Below, piece by piece: positions 42,188 through 50,366 of a DNA stretch of 64,000 nt; the first letter of the stretch is position 1; the number at the start of each line of letters is the position of its first letter. The notes beneath the pieces are model-generated. The model was not told where the DNA came from. It saw only the letters and a list, made by a program, of their open reading frames with translations, and did no database searches. Origin of the DNA: Palsa-504 sp963808615. GTDB taxonomy: Bacteria > Actinomycetota > Actinomycetes > Streptosporangiales > Streptosporangiaceae. A program made the position numbers and the translations under genes. The DNA lies in contig CAWEGV010000005.1 in the NCBI GenBank assembly GCA_963808615.1, positions 552,319 through 616,318 of the forward strand, given 5' to 3'.

Positions 42188-43975
42188 GTGCGTGCTGTGC
42201 TTCCCCGGGGGGACGACCCCCCGCGATCCCCCCGATCACGGGGGGGCTCCCCGCCCCCCCGTACCGCCCTGGCCCCCCTGGCCCCCCTGGCCCCCCTGGC
42301 GGCCCCGCGGGCCGCGCGGCCGCCGCTGACTAAACGGCTCACGCCCCGGCTCTGGGTCGCGCTGGACTACCTGGCCGGCGCGGCCACCGCGGTGTTCTTG
42401 TTCGTCCTGCTGAAGGGCGCCGTGGTCAGGCAGCAATTCCCCTCAGGCCCGGGCCCCGTCCATAACTTCGTCGTCCATAACTTCACGCTGCCGACCGGGA
42501 TGCTGGGCATGCTCCTGGTGGTGACGACGGGCTTGGCGGTGGCGCTGCGCCGCCGCCGTCCGGTGTTCGCGCTGGGCGTGCTGCTGGCCGGCTCCCTGGT
42601 GATGACCGCGCTGCTCGGCGGCGCTGCCGGCAGCCTGATCTACTTCCTGCCCGTCGCCTACGTGCTGTACCTGGTGGCGGCCAGCTACGAGCAGCGGCGA
42701 GACGCGGTGCGCATCCTGTTGCTGGTCTATGCCACCCTCCTCGCGGATACCGTGCTGATGAGACTCGTCGGGGGAGGCTTCTTCAACCTCAGCGCCCTGA
42801 CCTCGGCCGCGCTGTGCGTGATCATCGCCTGGACGATCGGCTACAGCGTGCGTCAGCGCCGCCGGTACGCGGTCCGGCTGCAGGACGAGGCGGCCAGCAA
42901 GGCGGTGGCACAGGAACGCCTGCGCATTGCGCGTGAACTGCACGACGTGGTCGCGCACAGCATGAGCGTCATTGCGGTCCAGGCAGGCTACGGTCAGTAC
43001 GTCATCGACACCCAGCCGGGTGATGCCCGGACCGCGCTCGGCGCCATCCAGGCCACCAGCCGCGAGGCGCTGGATGAGATGCGCCGGATGCTCGGGGCTC
43101 TGCGGCACGCCGACGAGAATGACGCGTGGGAGTTGGCCGCGAGCTCCGGGTCAGGTGGGGGCAGCGGTTCTAGTGCGGGACCTGGTGCGGGACCTGGTGC
43201 GGGCGGCTCGGGCTCCGCTGCGAGTGGTTCAAGTGCCGGCGGCGGGACCGCTCAGGACGCCGACGCGGCCCGCGGATCGTCTTCCAGCGGGGCCGGAGCG
43301 CCGCTGTTCCCCGCGCCCGGGCTGGCCGATCTGGACCGGCTGGTCTCGCGTACTGCGGGCGCGGGAGTCAGGGTCGATGTGAAGCGCATCGGCCAGCCTC
43401 GCGACCTGCCCGCGACCATCGACCTGTCGGCGTACCGGATCGTCCAGGAGGCGCTGACCAACGTGGTCAAGCACGCCCAGACGAGCTCATGCCAGGTCCT
43501 GATCGGCTACCGGGACGATGAGCTGACCATCGAGGTCACCGACAACGGCGCGGGCATGCCGGTCCCGGAGATGGCGGGCGCCGGGATGACGTACCGTGCG
43601 ACCGGCTCGCCTGGCGGTAGCACACCGGTCTCGCGCAACGGGAGTTCGGTCCGCGGGGTCGCGACCGTGGACGGAACGGCTGCCCGGTCGGACGGCGGCC
43701 CGGCCAGGTACGCTCCCGGGCGGGATGCGGCCGACCCCGCCATCCACGGAGCCGGCCGGACGGGCGCACCCGGCGGGCTCGGCGGGCTCGGTGGGCTCGG
43801 CGGGCTCGGCGGGCTCAGCGGGCTCAGCGGGCTCGGCTCGCTCGGCGGCGGGCACGGCATCATCGGCATGCGCGAGCGGGTCACATTGCTCGGCGGCGAG
43901 TTCAGCGCCGGGCCGCTGCCCGGATACGGGTTCCAGGTGAGCGCGCACATCCCGCTGCCCGCAAGCAGCGCATGA
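42188..43975 (+). CDS. Two-component sensor histidine kinase with low-complexity insertions
   Basis: From the leaderless GTG at 42188 the protein is 595 aa. Residues about 5-45 are encoded by repeat R2 (Pro/Arg-rich, then LAPLAPLAPL). Four or five membrane helices follow (LDYLAGAATAVFLFVLL, MLGMLLVVTTGLAVAL and others), then the HisKA_3 box RIARELHDVVAHSMSVI with His252 as phospho-site. The HATPase part has a DNGAG box and GHGIIGMRER, but about 90 low-complexity residues separate them in the ATP lid, including (GGL)n. Another Gly/Ser-rich insert lies before it. NarL-type kinase, coupled by ATGA to the response regulator. Confidence 0.88.
   Translation: MRAVLPRGDDPPRSPRSRGGSPPPRTALAPLAPLAPLAAPRAARPPLTKRLTPRLWVALDYLAGAATAVFLFVLLKGAVVRQQFPSGPGPVHNFVVHNFTLPTGMLGMLLVVTTGLAVALRRRRPVFALGVLLAGSLVMTALLGGAAGSLIYFLPVAYVLYLVAASYEQRRDAVRILLLVYATLLADTVLMRLVGGGFFNLSALTSAALCVIIAWTIGYSVRQRRRYAVRLQDEAASKAVAQERLRIARELHDVVAHSMSVIAVQAGYGQYVIDTQPGDARTALGAIQATSREALDEMRRMLGALRHADENDAWELAASSGSGGGSGSSAGPGAGPGAGGSGSAASGSSAGGGTAQDADAARGSSSSGAGAPLFPAPGLADLDRLVSRTAGAGVRVDVKRIGQPRDLPATIDLSAYRIVQEALTNVVKHAQTSSCQVLIGYRDDELTIEVTDNGAGMPVPEMAGAGMTYRATGSPGGSTPVSRNGSSVRGVATVDGTAARSDGGPARYAPGRDAADPAIHGAGRTGAPGGLGGLGGLGGLGGLSGLSGLGSLGGGHGIIGMRERVTLLGGEFSAGPLPGYGFQVSAHIPLPASSA
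42203..42300 (+). repeat. G/C-tract repeat R2 with 9-bp tail
   Basis: The core reads CCCCGGGGGGACGAC, then CCCCCCGATCACGGGGGG, then CCCCCCCGTACCGCCCTGG. A run of CTGGCCCCC units (42268-42300) is appended. It starts 15 bp after the GTG of the histidine kinase and is in frame with it, so it encodes an N-terminal extension if that start is used. Confidence 0.88.
43772..43852 (+). repeat. 9-bp in-frame tandem repeat in the histidine kinase
   Basis: Nine units of GGCGGGCTC and close variants (GGTGGGCTC, AGCGGGCTC, GGCTCGCTC) encode GGL/SGL triplets just before the GHGIIGMRER box of the ATPase domain. Confidence 0.92.
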
Positions 43976-44847
43976 CCAGCACCGATGCGCTCAGGGTCGT
44001 GGTCGCCGATGACCAGGCCCTGGTCCGGGTGGGCTTTTGCGGGATCATCGCTGCCACGCCTGGCTTTACCGTGGTCGGCGAGGCCGGCAACGGCGTGGAG
44101 GCGGTCGAGGCGGCCCAGAGGACCAGGCCGGATGTCATCCTGATGGACGTGCGCATGCCGATCATGAACGGCATACAGGCGACCGGGCAGATCACGCAGA
44201 GCACCGACGTGCGGGTCCTGATCCTGACCACCTTCGACCTGGACGAGTACGTCTTCGCCGCGCTACGCGCGGGCGCCAGCGGGTTCCTGCTCAAGGACAC
44301 CCTGCCGGCCGATCTGCTGACCGCCATCCGGGTGGTGGCCGCGGGCGACGCGCTGCTCGCGCCGAGCGTGACCCGGCGCCTGATCGGCGAGTTCGCCAGG
44401 ACCACGCCCGCAGTGGCAACGGCCGCCGGGACGCCGGCCGGCGAGGTGGCGGCCGCCGGGCTGATGGGCGCGGCGGCACCGGCCCCGGGCGCCACGCGGA
44501 CCGGTATCCGAGACGTCCCGGCCTGGGACGACCCGGCGATGCGGTACGGCGATGCCGCCAGGGGCAGCATGGGGCCAGATATCACGGCCAGGAGCCCGGT
44601 AAACAGCCGCGCCGGGGGGGTCTGCACCGCCGATCAGCTCGCGCGATTGCTTACCGATCGCGAGCTGGAGGTCCTGACGATGGTCGCCCGCGGCCTGTCA
44701 AACGGAGAGATCGCCGAGCAGCTGACGATCAGCCCGGCGACGGCCAAGACCCACGTGGCTCACCTGCTGACCAAGCTCGATGCTCGCGATCGTATCCAGC
44801 TGGTCATCATCGCTTACCAGTCCGGGCTGGTCACCAAGGTCCAGTGA
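43972..44847 (+). CDS. NarL/LuxR-type response regulator with long linker
   Basis: The receiver domain (residues 5-125) has the acidic pair D13/D14, phospho-acceptor D59 (VILMDVRMP) and a Lys in FLLKD. The C-terminal LuxR helix-turn-helix reads LTDRELEVLTMVARGLSNGEIAEQL then ISPATAKTHVAHLLTKL. Between them lies an Ala/Gly/Pro-rich linker of about 80 residues (usual NarL linkers are about 20-30), giving 291 aa in place of about 220. It overlaps its kinase by 4 bp. The divergent exporter operon or the nearby oxidase genes are candidate targets. Confidence 0.93.
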   Translation: MTSTDALRVVVADDQALVRVGFCGIIAATPGFTVVGEAGNGVEAVEAAQRTRPDVILMDVRMPIMNGIQATGQITQSTDVRVLILTTFDLDEYVFAALRAGASGFLLKDTLPADLLTAIRVVAAGDALLAPSVTRRLIGEFARTTPAVATAAGTPAGEVAAAGLMGAAAPAPGATRTGIRDVPAWDDPAMRYGDAARGSMGPDITARSPVNSRAGGVCTADQLARLLTDRELEVLTMVARGLSNGEIAEQLTISPATAKTHVAHLLTKLDARDRIQLVIIAYQSGLVTKVQ

Positions 44848-44860
44848 CCGCCCGCGGAAC

Positions 44861-45256
44861 TCAGTGGGCGAAGTGGCCCCGGTAGTACTCGAAGACCAGG
44901 CCGATCGTGGCGAGCACGGTAGCCAGCATCCCGATCAGGAACAGCCACCAGCCGATCGCTGCGCCGAGGGCCGCGGTGGCTGAGGCGAGCCCCAGGAACA
45001 GCGGCCACCAGCTGTGCGGGCTGAAGAACCCGACCTCGCCGGTGCCCTGCTCGATCTCGCCGAGATTGTCGTCTTCCGGGCGCTTGGGCAGGCGGCGGCC
45101 GCTGAACAGCATGTAGAAGCCGGTGAGCAGGGCGAGGCCGACGGCCAGCGCGAGCGCGGTCGTGCCCGTCGGGTCCTTTGAGGTATACCAGTAGACCACG
45201 TCGGTCCCGGCGAAGAATATCCCGCAGCCCAGGAACAGCCAGCCTTCGACCTTCAT
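44861..45256 (-). CDS. ctaF: Actinobacterial cytochrome c oxidase subunit 4
   Basis: The 131-residue protein has four short membrane helices (EGWLFLGCGIFFAGTDVVYWY, TALALAVGLALLTGFYML, PLFLGLASATAALGAAIGWW, LIGMLATVLATIGLVFEYYRGHF). GEVGFFSPHSWWPLFL is the family signature. It is a subunit of the aa3 oxidase. Its ATG overlaps the ctaD stop, so ctaC-ctaD-ctaF are translationally coupled. The convergent response regulator ends 13 bp away. Confidence 0.94.
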   Translation of the reverse strand: MKVEGWLFLGCGIFFAGTDVVYWYTSKDPTGTTALALAVGLALLTGFYMLFSGRRLPKRPEDDNLGEIEQGTGEVGFFSPHSWWPLFLGLASATAALGAAIGWWLFLIGMLATVLATIGLVFEYYRGHFAH

Positions 45257-46968
45257 GCTTCGACCTGCTCCTGCGCGCTCTCGATAGCCGGGATCTCCTG
45301 CTCGATTCCGTAGGACTCACGGCCCCACTTGATGTGCGGGTAGTGCGCCTCGAACGCGGGCCGCTCGGACCTGATCCGCGGAATCCGGTAGAAGTTGTGC
45401 CGGGGCGGCGGGCAGGACGTGGCCCATTCCAGGGAGCTGCAGTACCCCCAGGGATCCTCTTCGGTCACCCGCTCCCCGTGCCGCCAGGTCACGTACATGT
45501 TCCAGAAGAACATGAGCACGGACAGGGCGAGAATCCACGAGCCGACGGATGAGATGATGTTGAGCGTGGTCACGTTCCCGGGCAGGTCGGGGTAGTTGGC
45601 GGTGCGCCGCACCTGCCCCTCGACGCCCGCCCAGTGCTGGACCAGGAACGTCATGTTGAACCCGATGAACATGAACCAGAACTGGATCTTGCCGATCCTG
45701 CTGTTCAGCATCTTGCCGGTCATCTTCGGCCACCAGAAGTAGAAGCCGGCGAAGATCTCGAACAGCACCGTTCCGGCCAGCACGTAGTGGAAGTGCGCGA
45801 CCACGAAGTAGGAGTCCGACACCGCGAAGTCCAGCGGCGGCGAGGCCAGGATGATGCCGGTGATGCCGCCGAATAGGAACACGACCAGGAACCCGATCGT
45901 GAACAGCATCGGCGGCTCGAAGGTGAGCTGCCCGCGCCACATGGTGCCGATCCAGTTGAAGAACTTCACCCCGGTCGGCACCGCGATCAGGAACGTCATG
46001 AACGAGAAGAACGGCAGCAGCACGGCGCCGGTGGTGAACATGTGGTGGGCCCATACGGTCATCGACAGGCCGGCGATCGCGATCGTCGCCGCGATCAGCG
46101 TCTTGTAGCCGAACAGCGGCTTGCGGCTGAACACCGGGATGATCTCGGTGGCGATGCCGAAGAACGGCAGCGCGAGGATGTACACCTCGGGATGGCCGAA
46201 GAACCAGAACAGGTTCTGCCACAAGATCGCGCCGCCGCTCGAGGCGTCGAAGACATGCGCGCCCAGCCGCCGGTCGATCTCGAGCACCAGCAGGGCCGCG
46301 GCCAGCACCGGGAACGCCATCAGGATCAGCATCGAGGTCAGCAGGGCGTTCCAGCAGAACATGGGCATGCGGAACATCGTCATGCCGGGCGCGCGCATGC
46401 AGAAGATCGTGGTGACGAAGTTGACCCCGCCCAGGATGGTGCCGAACCCGGACAGCACCAGGCCCATGATCCACATGTCCGCGCCGACGCCGGGCGAGTA
46501 GATCGAGCTGCTCAGCGGGGAGTACGCGTACCAGCCGAACGACGCCGAGCCGCCCGGGCTCAGGAAGCTGGCCAGCAGGATCAGCCCGCCGAAGGTGAAC
46601 AGGTAGTAGCTGAGCAGGTTCAGCCGCGGGAAGGCCACGTCCGGCGAGCCGATCTGCAGCGGCACCAGCTCGTTGGCGAACCCGACGAACATCGGGGTGG
46701 CGAACAGCAGCAGCATGAGGATGCCGTGCATGGTGAACAGCTCGTTGTACTGCTGGTCGGAGATGAAGTGCTGGTCAGGCCCCAGCAGCTGGATCCGCAT
46801 CAGCAGGGCCATGACCCCGGCGCACAGGAAGAAGAAGAACGAGGTGATCAGGTACAGGTGCCCGATGATCTTGTGGTCGGTCGACGACAGCCAGGCCGCG
46901 AGGATGGACCCCTTGCGCCCGGCGCTGCGCTGCGGCGCGGCAATGACCGGTTGCTCGATGGTACTCAC
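45253..46968 (-). CDS. ctaD: Cytochrome c oxidase subunit I
   Basis: The start is the GTG at 46968 (STIEQPVIAAPQ), overlapping the ctaC stop as GTGA; an upstream extension is just the shadow of ctaC. The 571-residue protein has twelve helices. Key sites are FTMHGILMLLLF with a heme a ligand, FWFFGHPEVYILALP with the CuB His and crosslinked Tyr, VWAHHMFTTG with two CuB His, and VVAHFHYVLAG with heme a3 and a ligands. It is the catalytic O2-reducing, proton-pumping subunit. Confidence 0.97.
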   Translation of the reverse strand: MSTIEQPVIAAPQRSAGRKGSILAAWLSSTDHKIIGHLYLITSFFFFLCAGVMALLMRIQLLGPDQHFISDQQYNELFTMHGILMLLLFATPMFVGFANELVPLQIGSPDVAFPRLNLLSYYLFTFGGLILLASFLSPGGSASFGWYAYSPLSSSIYSPGVGADMWIMGLVLSGFGTILGGVNFVTTIFCMRAPGMTMFRMPMFCWNALLTSMLILMAFPVLAAALLVLEIDRRLGAHVFDASSGGAILWQNLFWFFGHPEVYILALPFFGIATEIIPVFSRKPLFGYKTLIAATIAIAGLSMTVWAHHMFTTGAVLLPFFSFMTFLIAVPTGVKFFNWIGTMWRGQLTFEPPMLFTIGFLVVFLFGGITGIILASPPLDFAVSDSYFVVAHFHYVLAGTVLFEIFAGFYFWWPKMTGKMLNSRIGKIQFWFMFIGFNMTFLVQHWAGVEGQVRRTANYPDLPGNVTTLNIISSVGSWILALSVLMFFWNMYVTWRHGERVTEEDPWGYCSSLEWATSCPPPRHNFYRIPRIRSERPAFEAHYPHIKWGRESYGIEQEIPAIESAQEQVEA

Positions 46969-47825
46969 TGGCTGCTCCCGGATGCCTGGGCCGCCTGCTC
47001 GGCGGCCATGTCGGCCTGGAACTGCTGCGGGGTTACTACTTTCACTGTAAACAGCATCTTGCTGTGGTAAAGGCCGCACAACTCGCTGCAGTGCCCGGTA
47101 AACGTCCCCGTCTGGGTCAGCGTGACCTCGAAGTGGTTCGGGTGATCGGGGATAACGTCGCGCTTGAACAGGAACTCGGGGATCCAGAACGCGTGGACCA
47201 CGTCCTCGGAGGCCAGGTTGAACCGGACCGTCTCCCCGGTCGGGATCTCCAGCACCGGCAGCGGACCGTCGCCCCACATGTTGCCGGTGTTCGTCACGTG
47301 GTACTGCGGGTAGTTGAACTGCCAGCTCCACTGGAACCCGAGCACGTTCACCACCACATCCGGCTTGGACGACAGCTTGTCGATGTAATTCTCGTCCTTG
47401 GCGGTGAAGTAGAACAGTACCGCGATCAGCACGAACGGCACTGCCGTGTACATGATCTCGATCGGCATGTTGTAGCGCGCCTGCGGCGGGAGCTTGTCAC
47501 CGCGCTTGCGGTGGAAGATCACAGCCCACAGGATCAGCCCCCAGACCAGGGCGCCCACGGCAAATCCGGCGATCCAGGATCCCTGCCAGAGGGTGAGGAC
47601 GGTCTTGCCCTGCTCGGTGATGGGGTTGGGGAAGCCGAGCCTGGTGAACGCGTTGTTCGTGCAGCCGGTCAGGCCAAGAACCAGGAGCACGAGCGCCACC
47701 GTCATGCCTGTCGCGCGCAGTGCTCTGTGACCCCGGGGGGACGACCCTCCGGGACCCCCCCGATCACGGGGGGCCTGCCCAGCCCCCCGTGCCCCCTGGG
47801 CCCTGGCGGCGTCATCGGTAGTCAA
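46965..47825 (-). CDS. ctaC: Cytochrome c oxidase subunit II (CuA subunit, lipoprotein)
   Basis: The preferred start is the TTG at 47825, because GAGGAAGG stands 8 nt upstream; the ATG at 47705 (MTVALVLLVLGLTGC) is possible but has no RBS. With the TTG start, repeat R3 encodes about 25 extra residues before the signal. A lipobox (LGLTGC) is followed by two membrane helices (WIAGFAVGALVWGLILWAVIF, VPFVLIAVLFYFTA). The CuA motif is HCSELCGLYHSKM. It receives electrons from QcrC. The stem-loop CGAGGA-AGG-TCCTCG (47828-47842) overlaps the RBS. Confidence 0.95.
   Translation of the reverse strand: MTTDDAARAQGARGAGQAPRDRGGPGGSSPRGHRALRATGMTVALVLLVLGLTGCTNNAFTRLGFPNPITEQGKTVLTLWQGSWIAGFAVGALVWGLILWAVIFHRKRGDKLPPQARYNMPIEIMYTAVPFVLIAVLFYFTAKDENYIDKLSSKPDVVVNVLGFQWSWQFNYPQYHVTNTGNMWGDGPLPVLEIPTGETVRFNLASEDVVHAFWIPEFLFKRDVIPDHPNHFEVTLTQTGTFTGHCSELCGLYHSKMLFTVKVVTPQQFQADMAAEQAAQASGSSQ
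47731..47805 (+). repeat. G/C-tract repeat R3
   Basis: The copy reads CCCCGGGGGGACGAC, then CCCCCCGATCACGGGGGG, then CCCCCCGTGCCCCCTGG. These three blocks are nearly identical to R2. It lies within the 5' end of ctaC (minus strand), between the TTG start and the lipoprotein signal. Confidence 0.9.
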
Positions 47826-47992
47826 GGCGAGGACCTTCCTCGGTTCTGCTACAGCGTGTCGTGCAAACAGTATCGCGCGCCGCGCCCCGGCCTTCGAGGA
47901 CCCCCACATGTTTCGTCTTGGTTGCGGCCGACCTTCGCGCCGAGCGCGCGTACCAGGGCCGACTGCGGGCATGATGTGAGCGTGATGCATAA

Positions 47993-48349
47993 ATGACCGG
48001 ACGCCGGCTCCGCCTGTTCGGCCGGGGCGCCGCAGACCATCGTACGGATGCCCAGGACGCCGACGTCAGTCCCGTCCCAGCCCCGGAATCCGAACGACCC
48101 TTGGCTCCGCCGCCCGGCCCGGCTCCCGCGCTGACCATCGACGCGCTGGGCCGCAAGTGCCCGATCCCCATCATCATGCTCGCGGAGCAGATCCGGGACG
48201 TGCCCCTCGGCGCGGTGGTCGCGGTCCTGGCCGACGATCCGGCGGCCTATACCGACATCCCTTCCTGGTGCGCGATGAAGTCACAGGAGTTCGCCGGGTA
48301 CACCGAACTCTCCCGTGGCTGGGCCCTCTTCATCCGCCGCACGCTCTGA
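47993..48349 (+). CDS. TusA-family sulfurtransferase-like protein
   Basis: The 118-residue protein has a disordered Pro-rich leader of about 45 residues and a TusA fold: LTIDALGRKCPIPIIMLAEQI with the CPxP active-site Cys, then VVAVLADDPAAYTDIPSWC and a second Cys before AMKSQEFAGY. TusA proteins relay persulfide sulfur. Here it diverges from ctaC, with 167 bp between starts. The position beside cytochrome oxidase genes recurs in actinobacteria as I recall, but a role in CuA or heme maturation is only a guess. Confidence 0.85.
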   Translation: MTGRRLRLFGRGAADHRTDAQDADVSPVPAPESERPLAPPPGPAPALTIDALGRKCPIPIIMLAEQIRDVPLGAVVAVLADDPAAYTDIPSWCAMKSQEFAGYTELSRGWALFIRRTL

Positions 48350-48369
48350 CCGCCGACGGCGCTCAAGCC

Positions 48370-49520
48370 TCAGGTGGACTTGAAGCGACTGGTGAAGCGA
48401 GGGTCGGTTTCCCACCACAGCTGCGATCTCTGGGACTCCGGGTCTTCATCCTGGACACTCGGGCCGTCTGGTCCGCGCGGCTCGGCCTGCTCGTCCGGCT
48501 CGTCCGACGGTCCCGGTTCGCGCGGCTCAGCCGACGTGGCCGCGAGGCCGGGCGCGCGCGCCGTGGTGGCCTGGCGGGCCTCGAGTTCGGCCTGCCGAGC
48601 GTCCAGCTCGGCGTCGATCCTGGCCGCGTCGGACTCGTCTTCGCGCATGAACTGGATGAGCTGCGCGGCGAGGAACGGCAGGCCCACGAGGTCGCCGAGG
48701 ATCCACAGCACTCCCCCGCCGATGACCTGGTCCGTCCGCAGGCTGGGGCCCCATGGCCGACCCAGCGCCTCGTAGTAGGCGCCGCCGATCAGGCCCTGGT
48801 AGGCGATGACCGCGATCCCGAAGAACGCGTCGCCGATCACCTCCGCGCCGGTGATCCACATGGACACCCCGTACGAGTACTCCTTCGGCACCGGGTCGAC
48901 CCGCAGCAGCGTCCAGAAAAACACGAAGCCCACCGCCATCAGCGCCAGGTAGGTGAGCTGCCGAACGGTGGTGCTATCGAAGACCGCCGTGTACCAGGAC
49001 GTGAAGTACATGACGAACGGCACGCCCACCAGCGCAAGCGCGGTGATGGCGGGGAAGGTGAGCACCCGGGAGACGGGCGAGCGGATGCCCGCCTCAAGCC
49101 GAGCGCCAGCGCGGGGGAACACCGTGCTGGCCAGCGTGATCGGGCGGCCGAGGGCCAGGAACAGCGGGACCACCAGGACGAGCAAGACCGTCTGCACGGC
49201 GCGCACCCAGAACAGCACCGGCTGGTAGACGCCGACCCAGGACATGGTGGCGATGACCAGGAACCCGAGGCCAAGACCGACGAACCAGACAGTGCCCCCC
49301 CGGGGGGCACGACCCCCCCGGGGGCCCCCCGCTCACGGGGGGACTCCCCGTCCCCCCGTGCCCCCCTGGCCCGGCGAACCCCGGCCAGATAGCAGCCGCC
49401 CAGGACTATCACCAGCGCCAGCATCCACGGGTCGAGCGTCCACTCGGTCAGCGTGCGGACCAGCGTCAGCTCGGGAGGCCCGCCGTATCCGGACGCCAGC
49501 GCGGTTCCCATGCCCGCCAC
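48370..49520 (-). pseudogene. ctaG: CtaG-like (caa3-type) oxidase assembly factor, frameshifted at R4
   Basis: The front (from the ATG at 49520) encodes LTEWTLDPWMLALVIVLGGCYLAGVRRA. It then enters the R4 repeat. After R4 the membrane protein continues in another frame: VWFVGLGLGFLVIAT, then MSWVGVYQPVLFWVRAVQ and the CtaG helices down to 48370, with a Glu/Ala-rich cytoplasmic tail. One extra G in the 7-G run at 49296-49313 would join the frames. The gene is either interrupted, recoded, or a victim of homopolymer miscounting. CtaG proteins assist copper insertion into the oxidase. Its location among cta genes fits that role. Confidence 0.75.
49293..49372 (+). repeat. G/C-tract repeat R4
   Basis: The copy reads CCCCGGGGGGCACGAC, then CCCCCCGCTCACGGGGGG, then CCCCCCGTGCCCCCCTGG. 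It lies wholly inside the ctaG-like gene and coincides with its frame change. Confidence 0.9.
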
Positions 49521-49530
49521 GCTACCTGGG

Positions 49531-50223
49531 TCAGGACGATCCGCCCGAGCCGGCCTGCACGGCGCCGATGAACAGGGTCTGCACCGATTTGGAGCAGCCG
49601 TACGAGGCGTAGGGGAGATAGACCGAGATGGTCTGGTTGGGCGGGAAGACGCGCATGTTGGTGGACTTGACCGGACTGCAGGTGGAGGTCGGGAAGTTCA
49701 GCGCGTCCACGATCTGCAGCAGGGCATTGGCGGTCGCGCCGGGCGCCAGCGTGATCTGCTTGACCGGCGTGGTATTGGTGCGCTTGGCGGCTAGGCCGAT
49801 CTGCGCGTACGGCGGGCCGGACACCAGCGAGACGCCGGGATAGCCGTACAGCGTGCAGGTGGCTCCGGAGGTATTGGTGAAGTCGATCACCACGTACGTG
49901 CCCCCCGCGTATCCCTGCCCGAGGCCCAGTTTCACATGCAGCGAGCCGTTCGGGCAGGCCGGCGGCCCGGTCACAGCCGAGGACGGGGAGGACGGCACCG
50001 GGGTGGGCGGCGCGACCGGCGTGGCCGTGATGGAGGAGCTCGCCGGAGGCGACGACGTGGTTGACGGGCTGGATGACGACGAGCAGGCGGCCACCGCGGC
50101 CAGGCAGAGCAGTGCCGCTGCCGCCCGGCAGGAAACCGCCGCGAACGACCGGCCGGTCAGGACCGCGAGTCCTGGCCCGTTCCCTGGCTTCGGGGTAGCT
50201 GAACGCTCGAGGAGTGGAAACAC
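49531..50223 (-). CDS. DUF4232-type secreted lipoprotein
   Basis: The start is the GTG at 50223, 8 nt after GGAGG; an upstream ATG lacks such a site. A signal with lipobox (AALLCLAAVAACSS) is followed by a Ser/Thr/Pro-rich linker and a domain with paired cysteines (ACPNGSLHVKLG, NTSGATCTLYGYPGVSLV, TSTCSPVKS, YASYGCSKS), the DUF4232 pattern of actinobacterial surface proteins (230 aa). It is anchored outside the membrane. No function is established. It ends 11 bp before the ctaG-like start on the same strand. Confidence 0.85.
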   Translation of the reverse strand: MFPLLERSATPKPGNGPGLAVLTGRSFAAVSCRAAAALLCLAAVAACSSSSSPSTTSSPPASSSITATPVAPPTPVPSSPSSAVTGPPACPNGSLHVKLGLGQGYAGGTYVVIDFTNTSGATCTLYGYPGVSLVSGPPYAQIGLAAKRTNTTPVKQITLAPGATANALLQIVDALNFPTSTCSPVKSTNMRVFPPNQTISVYLPYASYGCSKSVQTLFIGAVQAGSGGSS

Positions 50224-50366
50224 TCCCGTGCCTCCTATTCCGTGCGGCGCCACCTGCGCCGTTCCGCACATTATGACGGCCGGGCAGGGCCGCGGGTTGG
50301 CGCCGCGCTGCGCGGCGGGATCACGGTTAGGGGACGCCCGCCGCGCGGTATCGGGGGTGGAACCAG

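Noticed and set aside
45253..47331. A 692-residue version of CtaD
   Set aside because: The extra N-terminal 121 codons are the out-of-frame shadow of ctaC. The GTGA overlap at 46965-46968 and the family length mark the true start.
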